A stretch of DNA of 64,000 nucleotides, from NCBI GenBank assembly GCA_040768445.1, contig JAXGMV010000001.1, positions 310,001 through 374,000 of the forward strand, written 5' to 3'. Made by a program: the position numbers and the translations under genes. Shown here in pieces: positions 52,104 through 61,535 of this stretch (position 1 is the first letter of the stretch; each line of letters opens with the position of its first letter). The notes under the pieces were generated by a model, which was given only the letters and a program-made list of their open reading frames with translations, was not told the DNA's origin and did no database searches. The stretch comes from JAXGMV01 sp040768445. Its GTDB lineage: Bacteria; Chloroflexota; Anaerolineae; Anaerolineales; Anaerolineaceae.

Positions 52104-53003
52104 ATGAATACGCTGGAGAGCTTCCGACCCTCATTACGAAAAGGTTTAATATTCAATATTGGGTTGTTCCTTTTCCTCGGGGCGGCCGGCGGCTATGTCC
52201 TGCTCACAGCCATAGACCTTGCCTCTGGTTCCTATTTCATCCTCTGGTTGCTGGCGACCCTGCTTCTGCTGGCACCGCTTCCGTTGATTGCCTACCGCGC
52301 CTACGCGCTACTGCAAGCCAGCTACGTTCTTGAACGTGACGGCTTGCGGCTTCGCTGGGGATTGCGGGCAGTCGATATCCCACTCAACCAGGTGGAATGG
52401 GTCAAACGCCTGGATGAAATGGGTGTAAATATTCCCCTTCCCCCACTCTCCTGGCCAGGCGCTGTACTGGGCACAAAAGAGGTTGAAGGACTGGGGAAAA
52501 TTGAATTCCTGGCATCCGATAAAAGCGAATTACTGCTGGTGGCAGCAGATGATGCCATTTATGCCATTTCCCCTGCAAACCAGAATGAATTCGTTTGTTC
52601 CTTCCAGTCAACCATTGAAATGGGAAGCCTGGCACCCCTGGCGCCGTACTCAACCAGGCCTATTGCTTTCATCCAATCGGTCTGGGCTGATAAACCCGCC
52701 CGGGCAATGGTAATAGCTGCCAGCGGTTTGCTGGTGATCCTGTTCATCCTTGTCAGCCTGGTGATCCCATTTCTGGACACACTGGTACTTGGTTACAATA
52801 CGGGAATTCTTCCTGCAGAACCAGCACCGCCAGACCGACTCCTACTCCTGCCACTTCTCTCACTGTTTACCTATATCGTGGATTTATCTATCGGTCTATT
52901 CCTTTACCGGCGGCTTGAGACCAGGGCTGCCTCATACCTGCTTTGGTCTGCCAGCAGTATCACTTCCATCCTGTTAATCGCGGCGGTAATAGCCATTCTA
53001 TGA
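52104..53003 (+). CDS. Membrane protein with bacterial PH-like domain
   Basis: This 299-residue protein starts two bases after the aminotransferase stop. It has two membrane helices (residues about 16-60), a soluble domain with the bacterial PH pattern (SYVLERDGLRLRWGLRAVDIPLNQVEWVKRL, then KIEFLASDKSELLLVAADDAIYAISPANQNEFVCSF), and three or four more helices from about 195. The function is unknown. The stop overlaps the next start by ATGA. Confidence 0.75.
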   Translation: MNTLESFRPSLRKGLIFNIGLFLFLGAAGGYVLLTAIDLASGSYFILWLLATLLLLAPLPLIAYRAYALLQASYVLERDGLRLRWGLRAVDIPLNQVEWVKRLDEMGVNIPLPPLSWPGAVLGTKEVEGLGKIEFLASDKSELLLVAADDAIYAISPANQNEFVCSFQSTIEMGSLAPLAPYSTRPIAFIQSVWADKPARAMVIAASGLLVILFILVSLVIPFLDTLVLGYNTGILPAEPAPPDRLLLLPLLSLFTYIVDLSIGLFLYRRLETRAASYLLWSASSITSILLIAAVIAIL

Positions 53004-53839
53004 TTCCAAATGTCATCCAGATAGCTGCAGGTTGTTTGTTGGCAGTCATTATTGCCCTGCTGGCGAAACGCGCAGGTGCTTTGAACACCAGTGGCGCTGT
53101 GGCTGCAGCTGTCTTGGGCACGGTGATCTTTGGACTGGGCGGTTTGAGCTGGTCCATCCTGCTGCTGGCTTTCTTTGTCACCTCCAGCGGTTTATCGCGC
53201 ATGTTTAAAAGGCGCAAGCTTGGCAACGACGAGAAGCACGCCAAGGGCTCAAGGCGAGATGCCGCCCAGGTGCTGGCTAACGGCGGAATCGCAGGCATCT
53301 GCGTTCTGTTGAACCTGGCGTTTCCGCACAGCATCCTGCCGTGGCTGGCATTTGCCGGCTCACTGGCTGCCGCCAACGCAGACACCTGGGCAACCGAACT
53401 GGGTATCCTCAGCAAAACCCCACCGCGTCTGATCACCACCGGCAAACCCGTGGATGCCGGTACCTCAGGCGGGGTTTCACTTACCGGCACAGTCTTCAGC
53501 TTGAGTGGATCCCTGCTGATTGCCCTGCTGGCAGCCCTGCCATGGTCACATACAGTGTCTGTAAACCGCCCATTGGATGCGCTCCTGGTCATCCTGATTG
53601 TCGGTATAGCCGGCCTAAGCGGCAGCCTGTTTGATTCCTACCTGGGTGCCACCCTGCAGGCCATCTATTATTGTCCTTCCTGTCAGAAAGAGACTGAAAA
53701 GCACCCCCTGCACATCTGCGGCACAACTACCAACCAGGTTAAGGGCTTTAGCTGGATGAACAATGACGTGGTCAACCTGTTTTGCACAGCCTGCGGCTCA
53801 GTTGCAGCCAGCCTGTTTGGCTGGTTACTAACCATCTGA
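53000..53839 (+). CDS. DUF92 / TIGR00297 family membrane protein (VTE6-like)
   Basis: The start is the ATG of the ATGA overlap, giving 279 residues. About seven membrane helices. Conserved family segments: GSRRDAAQVLANGG, ANADTWATELGILS, PRLITTGKPVDAGTSGGVSLTGT and a Cys-rich loop YYCPSCQKETEKHPLHICG. Plant VTE6 of this family is a phytyl-phosphate kinase, so isoprenoid phosphate phosphorylation is a possible role, by family only. The operon context does not test this. Confidence 0.87.
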   Translation: MIPNVIQIAAGCLLAVIIALLAKRAGALNTSGAVAAAVLGTVIFGLGGLSWSILLLAFFVTSSGLSRMFKRRKLGNDEKHAKGSRRDAAQVLANGGIAGICVLLNLAFPHSILPWLAFAGSLAAANADTWATELGILSKTPPRLITTGKPVDAGTSGGVSLTGTVFSLSGSLLIALLAALPWSHTVSVNRPLDALLVILIVGIAGLSGSLFDSYLGATLQAIYYCPSCQKETEKHPLHICGTTTNQVKGFSWMNNDVVNLFCTACGSVAASLFGWLLTI

Positions 53840-53874
53840 AACAACACTTATCAAGGAATGATCACAATCGTCAT

Positions 53875-55122
53875 ATGAATAATCAAAATGCCCTGCGGGT
53901 TTACCTGGTTGTGAATTTCTGCATGGCCATCTTTTACCTGATGGGCCATGTGGTCAAGTCACTGTACCGCATCCAGTCGGCGGGTTTCTCACCGCTGCAG
54001 TTGATCCTGGTTGGCACCATGCTGGAAGGAACGGTCTTCATTTTTGAAATTCCCACTGGCATCATAGCTGATATCCGCAGTCGAAGACTTTCCGTCATCA
54101 TTGGTATGTTTATCATCGGTGCAGCCTTTATCCTCGAAGGCAGCATTGCCACTTTTGCCATGATTCTGCTGGCGCAATTCCTGTGGGGTCTGGGACATAC
54201 CTTCACCAGCGGCGCACTGGATGCCTGGATCTCAGATGAGATTGGTGAAGGAAACGCAGCTCAGGCATTTGTTAGAGGCGCTAAGTATTCCAAAATCGGC
54301 TCCTTTGTTGGCATTGTGTTGGGAATTCTGTTGGGTTACCAGTACATCAATATTCCCATCACCCTCTCAGGCGTTGGATTCCTTATCTTGGGCGCTTACC
54401 TGGTGCTCAAAATGCCTGAGAATGGTTTCAAACCTGCAGGCATATCTCAACGCAGCAGCTGGCAGAACATGAAGGGGACCGTCCACGATGCGCTCAAAAT
54501 GGTGCGCCGCCGGCCAGCCCTGGGTGATATCCTCATCATTGGGCTATTTTTCGGACTTTACAGCGAAGGGCTTGACCGTTTCTGGCAGCTGCATTTCCTG
54601 GAGCAGTTTACCTTTGATGTTATAAAACCAGTGCTGCTTTTCGGTGCCTTTGAAGCCGTTTCCATGCTGGTATCTGCCGGCGCTTTATCTGTCATTCAAA
54701 CCCGCATTAAATTGGCGGGTTCCCAGGCGCTCATCAAAGCACAGACCTGGATCACCGCCGGCATGCTTCTTATGTTCTACGCCTTTACCTGGATACCATC
54801 GCTTATCCCGGCGTTGATCGCTTACATGCTTCTGACCCTCCTGCGTGAGATTCGTTACCCGGTTTACCGCGGCTGGGTCAATCACAAGCTGGATTCCAGC
54901 GTGCGCGCCACAATACTTTCAGTCAGCGGACAGATGGATTCATTGGGCCAGATCAGCGGCGGTCCGGCGATCGGCATAATTGCTGAACGTTATTCGGTCA
55001 GAACAGCCCTGACAGTCTCAGCCTCCCTGCTTTTGCCAGTATTTTTCTTCTTTGCCCGGCAGTTTAAAATGGACGAAGACAATACCACCGACAGGCGAAG
55101 TCAACAATCACTTTCTAAATAA
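53875..55122 (+). CDS. MFS transporter
   Basis: This 415-residue protein with 12 predicted helices starts at the ATG at 53875; a longer opening from 53782 overlaps DUF92 and has no support. Characteristic loops are FEIPTGIIADIRSRRLSVIIG between helices 2 and 3 (DxxGRR-like) and a long basic central loop (residues about 190-220). It resembles the group of drug/proton antiporter-like MFS proteins, with cargo unknown. It starts 35 bases after DUF92 and is the last gene of its operon. Confidence 0.88.
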   Translation: MNNQNALRVYLVVNFCMAIFYLMGHVVKSLYRIQSAGFSPLQLILVGTMLEGTVFIFEIPTGIIADIRSRRLSVIIGMFIIGAAFILEGSIATFAMILLAQFLWGLGHTFTSGALDAWISDEIGEGNAAQAFVRGAKYSKIGSFVGIVLGILLGYQYINIPITLSGVGFLILGAYLVLKMPENGFKPAGISQRSSWQNMKGTVHDALKMVRRRPALGDILIIGLFFGLYSEGLDRFWQLHFLEQFTFDVIKPVLLFGAFEAVSMLVSAGALSVIQTRIKLAGSQALIKAQTWITAGMLLMFYAFTWIPSLIPALIAYMLLTLLREIRYPVYRGWVNHKLDSSVRATILSVSGQMDSLGQISGGPAIGIIAERYSVRTALTVSASLLLPVFFFFARQFKMDEDNTTDRRSQQSLSK

Positions 55123-55153
55123 AAAAGGCTGCCTGAAAGTATCAGACAGCCTT
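55119..55153 (-). terminator. Terminator of the nuo operon, shared with the convergent MFS gene
   Basis: A 12-position stem with one mismatch (AAGGCTGCCTGA with TCAGACAGCCTT) and a five-base loop. On the minus strand it is followed by TTTTTTATTT, fitting the end of nuoN. On the plus strand only three T follow. Confidence 0.8.
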
Positions 55154-55172
55154 TGATGTGATGGGGTATAAC

Positions 55173-56615
55173 TTACTGCACGAGCAAAAGTGCATTGCTG
55201 ACCCAGTTGATCAGAGACTGCGGCGCAAAGCTGAGGAGGAGTACACAGGCGGCAGAGACAATTGCAATAATCGTCAGCCAGCGGTCTTTAATCACTTCAG
55301 GCTCACCGGGCTGCATGTACATCAGCACCACAATTTTCAGGTAATAATAAGCCGAGACAACCGAGCTCAATAAACCAATCAAGGCTAGCCCTTCGTAGCC
55401 GCCCTGAACAGCGGTACGGAACAGGTAGAATTTTCCCCAGAAACCAAGTGTGAGAGGCACGCCAGTAAATGAGAACATGGCAATCATCATTGCCACTGCC
55501 AGCCAGGGGTGCTTCTTGCCCATGCCAGCGAAATCTGCCAGTTCAAGCCCCCTGCCTTCGCTCTGCTCACGGGCAATCACAACTGCCCAGGCTGCGAAAC
55601 TGGTCAGGGCATAGGCTGCCAGGTAAAACAGCATGGAGGAAACCGCCTGCGACTGGGTTCCCTGCTGTCCGTAGGAGACAAATGCCATCAGCAGGTAACC
55701 GCCATGGGCGATGCTGGAATATCCCAGAAGCCGTTTGATGTTGGTTTGTGCCAGGGCGGTAACATTGCCGACAACCATGGTCAGCGCAGCCAATACCCAC
55801 AATACCGGCACCATCGTATCAGAGACACCCTGGAAGGCAGTGAAAAACACTCTCAGCAGTGCCGCAATACCAGCAGCTTTTGCGCCAATAGACATAAAGC
55901 TGGTGACTGGTGTTGGTGAGCCCTGGTACACGTCCGGCGCCCATTGGTGAAACGGGACAATGGCTATTTTGAAAGCAAAGCCCACCAGCAAGAATGCTGA
56001 ACCGACCAGGTAGATAAAGTGAAAGACGCCGGTCTTTGTGGCAGCCAGGATTCCGGGCAGGTCTGTGTGCCCGGTGCCGCCAAAGATCATGGCGATACCG
56101 TACAGGACAAAAGCCGCCGAAAAAGTTCCCAGCAGGAAGTATTTCAGAGATGCTTCTTCAGATTCAATTCGTTTTTGGGCAAAGCCAGCGAGCACATACA
56201 ACGGGATAGATAGCAGTTCCAGTGCCAGGAAGACAATGATCAGGTCATTAGCATAGGTCATCAGCATCATGCCACTAATCGAAAATATCAGCAGGATGTA
56301 ATATTCACCCTTTTCAAGCTCCATTCGCTTGAGATAAGAGTAAGCCAATCCAACGGCAGCGATACCGCTGGTGAGGAACAGCACATCCAAAAAGCGGGCA
56401 AAACCGTCCACAACTGCCATGCCGTTGAATGCAGTCTGGTTATTTCCTGATTGCACCACAGTGATCACCAGCGAAATCAACAAACCAAGGGCAGCCAATG
56501 ACGCCGTCAAACCTTTTTTATCACTCGGGATCCACAAGTCAGCCATGAGCAGCAGCACAGCCCAGGTCAATAAAAAGAACAGAGGGAGAAGTGTTATCAC
56601 ATCGGTCAAAGTCAT
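55173..56615 (-). CDS. nuoN: NADH-quinone oxidoreductase subunit N
   Basis: This 480-residue antiporter-like subunit has about 14 helices. Family segments: VFLALELLSIPLYVLAGFAQ with the conserved Glu, FKIAIVPFHQWAPDVYQGSPTPVTSFMSIGAKAAG, and NIKRLLGYSSIAHGGYLLM. It forms one proton channel of complex I in the membrane arm. GAGGAG precedes the ATG. It is the last gene of the nuo run, followed by a terminator. Confidence 0.95.
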   Translation of the reverse strand: MTLTDVITLLPLFFLLTWAVLLLMADLWIPSDKKGLTASLAALGLLISLVITVVQSGNNQTAFNGMAVVDGFARFLDVLFLTSGIAAVGLAYSYLKRMELEKGEYYILLIFSISGMMLMTYANDLIIVFLALELLSIPLYVLAGFAQKRIESEEASLKYFLLGTFSAAFVLYGIAMIFGGTGHTDLPGILAATKTGVFHFIYLVGSAFLLVGFAFKIAIVPFHQWAPDVYQGSPTPVTSFMSIGAKAAGIAALLRVFFTAFQGVSDTMVPVLWVLAALTMVVGNVTALAQTNIKRLLGYSSIAHGGYLLMAFVSYGQQGTQSQAVSSMLFYLAAYALTSFAAWAVVIAREQSEGRGLELADFAGMGKKHPWLAVAMMIAMFSFTGVPLTLGFWGKFYLFRTAVQGGYEGLALIGLLSSVVSAYYYLKIVVLMYMQPGEPEVIKDRWLTIIAIVSAACVLLLSFAPQSLINWVSNALLLVQ

Positions 56616-56628
56616 CTTTTACTCTCCT

Positions 56629-58131
56629 CTAGAACAGTCCGGCTGAAGTGAACACTTCCAGCAGTTGATTGACGGTGGGATTCAGCAGCTCGAAAAATGG
56701 CTTGGGATACAGACCAATCCAAAATATCATCACCAATAGTGGAATCAAGACCACATACTCGCGGATGGATACCGGTTCTAACTTCGCAACCGTGTCATTC
56801 TGCACCTTTCCAAGGAAGACTTTCTCATACATGTGCAGCAGGTAAACCGCCGCCAGGATTACTCCCACAGTAGCAACGCCGGCAAACCAGGGGCTGCCGA
56901 TAACCGTTGACTTATAAGCACCCAGCAGAATGGTGAACTCACCCACAAAGCCGTTCAAGCCCGGTAAGCCCATGGATGAAAGTGTGATGATCAATGAGAG
57001 GATGGCAAACGCTGGCAGCACCTTGAGAACGCCGCCGTAATCAGCCATCTGCCTAGTATGGGTTCGCTCGTACAACATACCCACCATCAAGAACAAAGCG
57101 CCGGTTGAGAGACCGTGGTTGACCATCTGAAGAATGGCACCAGAGATTCCCTCTGCATTCAGTGCAAAGATGCCGAGCATCACAAAACCAAGGTGGCTGA
57201 CTGAAGAATAGGCAACCAGCTTTTTCATGTCCTTTTGAGCAAAGGAAACCATCGCGCCGTAGATGATGCCAATGACTGCCAATGCCGCCATCCAGGGCGC
57301 TGCTTTGACGGTAATCTCAGGGAATAACGGCAGGTTGAAACGCAAAAAGCCGTAAGAGCCCATTTTCAACAGGACGCCTGCCAGGATCACTGAACCGGCG
57401 GTTGGGGCTTCGACGTGCGCGTCAGGCAGCCAGGTGTGCAGAGGCCACATGGGAACCTTGATAGCAAAGGCAATTGCAAACGCCAGGAACAACCAGATGC
57501 CGGCTGAAGCAAATAGGGCACGGTTCACAACCAGTTCAGGCAGCGAGAAGGTACCGGCCTGCAGACCGATGAAGAAGATTGCTACCAGCATGAGCAGTGA
57601 ACCAGCCATCGTGAACAGGAAGAACTTCACAGCCGCGTAAACCCTGCGTTCGCCGCCCCACATACCGATCAGGAAGTACATCGGCACCAGGGTAAATTCC
57701 CAGAAGACATAGAATAAGACCAGGTCAATGGACAGGAAGACGCCAATCATGCCCATTTCAAGCAGCATGAAGAACATCATGAAGCCGCGCACACGTTCCT
57801 GTACCGCATTCCAGGTAGAGAGTATGGCCAGCGGGGTCAGGAAGGTTGTCAGGAGCAGCATCAGAAGGCTTAACCCATCCAGGCCAAGGTGGAATCCAAT
57901 CGGCATACCACCCAGGTCAAACCAGGGGATGTTATATTCCAGCTGCATATCACCACTGCTGGTCTTGAATGCAGCCAGCACCCACAGCGAGACGATGAAC
58001 GTCAGCACGCTGGTGACCAATGCTACCAATCTTGCTTCCCGTTTCTGGTCTTTTTTCAGCAGGGCAATAACGATAAATCCTGCCAGGGGCAAAAATGTCA
58101 CGATCAAAAGAGGATTCAAGCTAAATGTCAT
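56629..58131 (-). CDS. nuoM: NADH-quinone oxidoreductase subunit M
   Basis: This 500-residue antiporter-like subunit has the conserved Glu helix LFYVFWEFTLVPMYFLIGMWGG, the channel segment VPMWPLHTWLPDAHVEAPTAGSVILAGVLLKMGSYG, and DMKKLVAYSSVSHLGFVMLG. GAGGA lies upstream of the ATG. It sits between nuoL and nuoN, as in most complex I operons. Confidence 0.96.
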   Translation of the reverse strand: MTFSLNPLLIVTFLPLAGFIVIALLKKDQKREARLVALVTSVLTFIVSLWVLAAFKTSSGDMQLEYNIPWFDLGGMPIGFHLGLDGLSLLMLLLTTFLTPLAILSTWNAVQERVRGFMMFFMLLEMGMIGVFLSIDLVLFYVFWEFTLVPMYFLIGMWGGERRVYAAVKFFLFTMAGSLLMLVAIFFIGLQAGTFSLPELVVNRALFASAGIWLFLAFAIAFAIKVPMWPLHTWLPDAHVEAPTAGSVILAGVLLKMGSYGFLRFNLPLFPEITVKAAPWMAALAVIGIIYGAMVSFAQKDMKKLVAYSSVSHLGFVMLGIFALNAEGISGAILQMVNHGLSTGALFLMVGMLYERTHTRQMADYGGVLKVLPAFAILSLIITLSSMGLPGLNGFVGEFTILLGAYKSTVIGSPWFAGVATVGVILAAVYLLHMYEKVFLGKVQNDTVAKLEPVSIREYVVLIPLLVMIFWIGLYPKPFFELLNPTVNQLLEVFTSAGLF

Positions 58132-58169
58132 GCACTGTCCTCGTCAAAAAATAATTGCTTTATTCCTGC

Positions 58170-60143
58170 TTATCGTATAAATAAGTAGGTTAATATTGCC
58201 ACGGCGCCAAACAAAAACGTAATGGCATACGTGCGTACATAGCCGTTTTGATGCTGCCCAATGGCATGAGCCAGCGCCTTGAAGCCCCTGCCAAGGTTAT
58301 TTATGGTGCCGTCTATCTCTTCCTGGTCAAACCACTGCGCCAACACTTCGTCTGAAATGAAGCGGTAAGGCCTGACGATGATCAGGTGGTAGAGTTCATC
58401 CACCCACCACTTGCGGTTCATACCGGTGAATATCGGTCCAAGGATCCTCGACAGCGGATCTTTTGCATCAGCAGACTGGGCAGGCTTACGGCCGTAAACC
58501 AGCCAGCCAAGCACTAACCCGGCAATGGCAATCGCCAGGGAGATGCCGGCTACAGTAAAGCTGAAATGTGCAGTCACACTGCTGCCGGTGGAATGTTCCA
58601 GCCAGTGCTCCAGGGTTAAGATACCCGGGAAGTTCAATAATCCGCCAAAGACGGACAGCAGCGCCAGGATAATGAGCGGTATCGTGATCAGAGCAGGGCT
58701 TTCAATTGCTTTCTCTGCCGGGCTTGTGCGTGCTTTACCGAAGAAGACCATCAATATCTGCCGTGCCATGTAGAAGGCTGTCAGAAAGGCTGCAATGGTT
58801 AATATAACGTACAGCAACGGTGCTGCCTCATTGGCAGCGGCAAGTATCTCATCCTTGGAGAAGAAACCTGCCAACGGCGCAATACCCGCCAGCGCCAGAG
58901 CTCCTGCCAGGTACACCCAGAAAGTCACCGGCATCTTGCGGCGCAGGTTACCCATGTTTCGCATGTCCTGCGGGTCAAAGTCATGACCATGTGCATCGCC
59001 GTGGGTTTCAACTTCATAACCATGTTCAAGTCCTAAAATGACTGAACCGGCAGCCAGGAAAAGCAGAGCCTTGAAGAAGGCGTGCGTTACCAGGTGGAAC
59101 ATGCCGGCTACTGTTGCGCCCATCCCTACGGCAGTAACCATGAACCCTAGCTGGCTGATGGTTGAATAAGCCAGGACTTTTTTAATATCAAATTGACCGA
59201 CAGCAATAGTCGCTGCAAAGATGGCTGTCAGAGCACCAACCCAGGCAACGGTCATTTGTGCCGCCGGCACCAATGAATACAGGGCAAAAGAGCGTGCCAC
59301 AAGATAGACACCTGCTGTCACCATGGTTGCCGCATGGATTAGCGCAGAAACCGGTGTCGGGCCAGCCATGGCATCCGGCAGCCACACGTACAACGGCAGC
59401 TGAGATGATTTTCCAGCGACGCCCAACAGCATGAACAGGGTAATCGCCAGGATCACTCCGGGCATGGCGGCAGCAACCTGCGGCGCCTGTTCAAAGATTG
59501 CGTCAAACTGCAGTGTGCCGAAACTGACAAAGAGTGTGAAGATCGCCAGCAGGAAACCAAAATCACCAATGCGGTTGACAATAAATGCCTTCTTGCCTGC
59601 CTGAGCATTGGCAATACCGCCTTCACCTTTATTAAACCAGAAACCAATCAAAAGGTAAGAACAAAGCCCAACACCCTCCCAGCCGACAAACAGCATCAGG
59701 TAATTATCTGCTGAGACCAACAGCATCATCGCCAGGATGAACAGGTTGAAATAGACAAAGAAACGCCGGTATAGTTCCGGGGCGCCATTGTGGCGCACAT
59801 CACTGTGCATGTAACCGGTAGCATAGATGTGAATCAAGGTGCCCACGCCGGCAACTACCAGCATCATCACCACAGAAAGTGTGTCCACCCGGAACGTCCA
59901 ATCGACGCTTAGGTCACCCACCTTTATCCATTCAGCAACAAATACCTTTTCAGCTGCGTGGTTTCCCTGCAGTGCCATCATCAAAAGCACAGCAACCACA
60001 AAAGCCAGCCCTGAAGCAACACTTGCCACAACGCCGGCCCCGCGCTCACCCATCTTCTTACCCACAATTAAGTTGACCAGAATACCAAGCAGAGGGAATA
60101 CCACCACCAGCGGAACCAGGCTAAAGATCGTGTCATTATTCAT
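58170..60143 (-). CDS. nuoL: NADH-quinone oxidoreductase subunit L
   Basis: This 657-residue subunit has about 16 helices. Motifs: LFVGWEGVGLCSYLLIGFWF, KSSQLPLYVWLPDAMAGPTPVSALIHAATMVTAGVYL, and DIKKVLAYSTISQLGFM. The C-terminal part (about 500-657) contains the amphipathic lateral-helix region typical of NuoL, here with a soluble stretch (YGRKPAQSADAKDPLSRIL, NRKWWVDELYHLIIVRPYRF). It is the distal proton pump of complex I. Confidence 0.96.
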   Translation of the reverse strand: MNNDTIFSLVPLVVVFPLLGILVNLIVGKKMGERGAGVVASVASGLAFVVAVLLMMALQGNHAAEKVFVAEWIKVGDLSVDWTFRVDTLSVVMMLVVAGVGTLIHIYATGYMHSDVRHNGAPELYRRFFVYFNLFILAMMLLVSADNYLMLFVGWEGVGLCSYLLIGFWFNKGEGGIANAQAGKKAFIVNRIGDFGFLLAIFTLFVSFGTLQFDAIFEQAPQVAAAMPGVILAITLFMLLGVAGKSSQLPLYVWLPDAMAGPTPVSALIHAATMVTAGVYLVARSFALYSLVPAAQMTVAWVGALTAIFAATIAVGQFDIKKVLAYSTISQLGFMVTAVGMGATVAGMFHLVTHAFFKALLFLAAGSVILGLEHGYEVETHGDAHGHDFDPQDMRNMGNLRRKMPVTFWVYLAGALALAGIAPLAGFFSKDEILAAANEAAPLLYVILTIAAFLTAFYMARQILMVFFGKARTSPAEKAIESPALITIPLIILALLSVFGGLLNFPGILTLEHWLEHSTGSSVTAHFSFTVAGISLAIAIAGLVLGWLVYGRKPAQSADAKDPLSRILGPIFTGMNRKWWVDELYHLIIVRPYRFISDEVLAQWFDQEEIDGTINNLGRGFKALAHAIGQHQNGYVRTYAITFLFGAVAILTYLFIR

Positions 60144-60161
60144 AAACTTATCTGCTCCTCT

Positions 60162-60461
60162 TTAACCTTTCAGGTCACTAACCTGATCCACACTAATGCT
60201 GTGCTTTTTACGGAAAATTGCCACGATCAACGCCAATCCAATCGCTACCTCTGCGGCAGCTACAGTCATCACAAAAAAGACGAAAAGCTGGGCATTGGGC
60301 AGTTGGTGATAATTGGCAAAAGTGACAAAAGCCAGGTTGGCTGAATTAAACATCAACTCGAGTGACATAAAAATAAGCAGTGCATTGCGCCGTAAAATAA
60401 CGCCAATTAAGCCTATCACGAACATTATGACAGAGAGACCAAGATAATAAGTAATCGGCAT
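60162..60461 (-). CDS. nuoK: NADH-quinone oxidoreductase subunit K
   Basis: This 99-residue protein has three helices. The conserved membrane Glu residues are in SLELMFNSANLAFV (near residue 35) and AAAEVAIGLALIVAIFRKK (near residue 70). AGGGAGG lies six bases before the ATG. It links the antiporter modules to the quinone-site region. Confidence 0.96.
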   Translation of the reverse strand: MPITYYLGLSVIMFVIGLIGVILRRNALLIFMSLELMFNSANLAFVTFANYHQLPNAQLFVFFVMTVAAAEVAIGLALIVAIFRKKHSISVDQVSDLKG

Positions 60462-60474
60462 CCAATCCCTCCCT

Positions 60475-61017
60475 TTAATCTTTCTTCGATTCCATCGCCT
60501 CGATGCGCTGGCGAGGTGTGTCTGTTTTTGTCAGAATAATGGCACCAATTGTCGCCACCAGCAGGAGAAAGCCGATTACCAGGAATGGCAGTGTGTACTG
60601 GGTAAACAAAATATTGCCGATCGTGGCTGGTGAACCGAATTCTGGATCAGGGGTTGTCAAAGGCGGCAGCGCACCAGTCTGGCTGATGAGCAGCACAGCC
60701 GCCGGAAGAAGCACCAGGAATACCAGTATGCCTGCAACCAGGCGCTGGTTTTTCAGCGGCTCTTGCCAGTCCATCTTTTCTGACCCCAACAACATGATAA
60801 CAAACAGAAACAGGATCATGATAGCGCCGGCATAGACCGAAATTTGGGTCAATGCGATGAAAGGTGCTCCCAGTGTGAAGTACAGGATTGCCACAAGAGT
60901 AAAATTTAAAACCAGAAACAGCGCCGAATAAATCGTGTTGCGGCTGAGAAGCATGGCTGCTGCTGTAGCAATGATTAAAAGGGCGATTAAGCCGTAAATG
61001 ATGTAACCAAATACCAT
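60475..61017 (-). CDS. nuoJ: NADH-quinone oxidoreductase subunit J
   Basis: This 180-residue protein has five helices. SVYAGAIMILFLFVIMLLG (near residues 60-78) is the diagnostic third helix with the pi-bulge region. AAGGAG precedes the ATG. It forms part of the proton path beside nuoK and nuoH. Confidence 0.95.
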   Translation of the reverse strand: MVFGYIIYGLIALLIIATAAAMLLSRNTIYSALFLVLNFTLVAILYFTLGAPFIALTQISVYAGAIMILFLFVIMLLGSEKMDWQEPLKNQRLVAGILVFLVLLPAAVLLISQTGALPPLTTPDPEFGSPATIGNILFTQYTLPFLVIGFLLLVATIGAIILTKTDTPRQRIEAMESKKD

Positions 61018-61029
61018 ACTATTCTCTCC

Positions 61030-61521
61030 TTAATCCCTGGGGTCTTCCATCTCAGGCACTGATCGGGTGAACATGCCTGGTGGTGTCTTCCGTGGGGTAG
61101 GCTCTGAGCCCTCAGGAACCGCTTCAAGCAGCAGGTTTTTGTCATAAATCGACTGGTTGCGGTCTGTAAATGAAAGTTCGTAATTATCACCCAGCACAAT
61201 GGCTTCTGTTGGGCAGGCATCTTCACAAAAACCGCAGAAAATGCATCGCAGCATATTGATTTCATATGTGCTGGCATACCGTTCACCAGGTGAGTAGCGT
61301 TGTTCGTCAGTGTTCTCAGCTGACTCAACAAAGATGGCATCGGCAGGGCATGCAGCAGCGCACAGGGCGCAGCCGATGCATTTTTCCAGCCCGTTGTCAT
61401 AGCGTTTCAACACATGCCGGCCCTTGAACCGGGTGCGTACCTTTCGTTTTTCCTCAGGGTACTGTGTGGTCACCGGCTTGGTGAACATGGCTTTCAGCGT
61501 TGTTTTTAGACCTTCAAGCAT
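61030..61521 (-). CDS. nuoI: NADH-quinone oxidoreductase subunit I
   Basis: This 163-residue ferredoxin-like subunit has two 4Fe-4S motifs: CIGCALCAAACP (Cys48, 51, 54 and 58) and CIFCGFCEDACP (Cys93, 96, 99 and 103). These hold clusters N6a and N6b, which pass electrons toward quinone. AGGAGG precedes the ATG. The C-terminal 30 residues are Pro-rich and variable. Confidence 0.97.
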   Translation of the reverse strand: MLEGLKTTLKAMFTKPVTTQYPEEKRKVRTRFKGRHVLKRYDNGLEKCIGCALCAAACPADAIFVESAENTDEQRYSPGERYASTYEINMLRCIFCGFCEDACPTEAIVLGDNYELSFTDRNQSIYDKNLLLEAVPEGSEPTPRKTPPGMFTRSVPEMEDPRD

Positions 61522-61535
61522 TGTTGGAAATCCTC

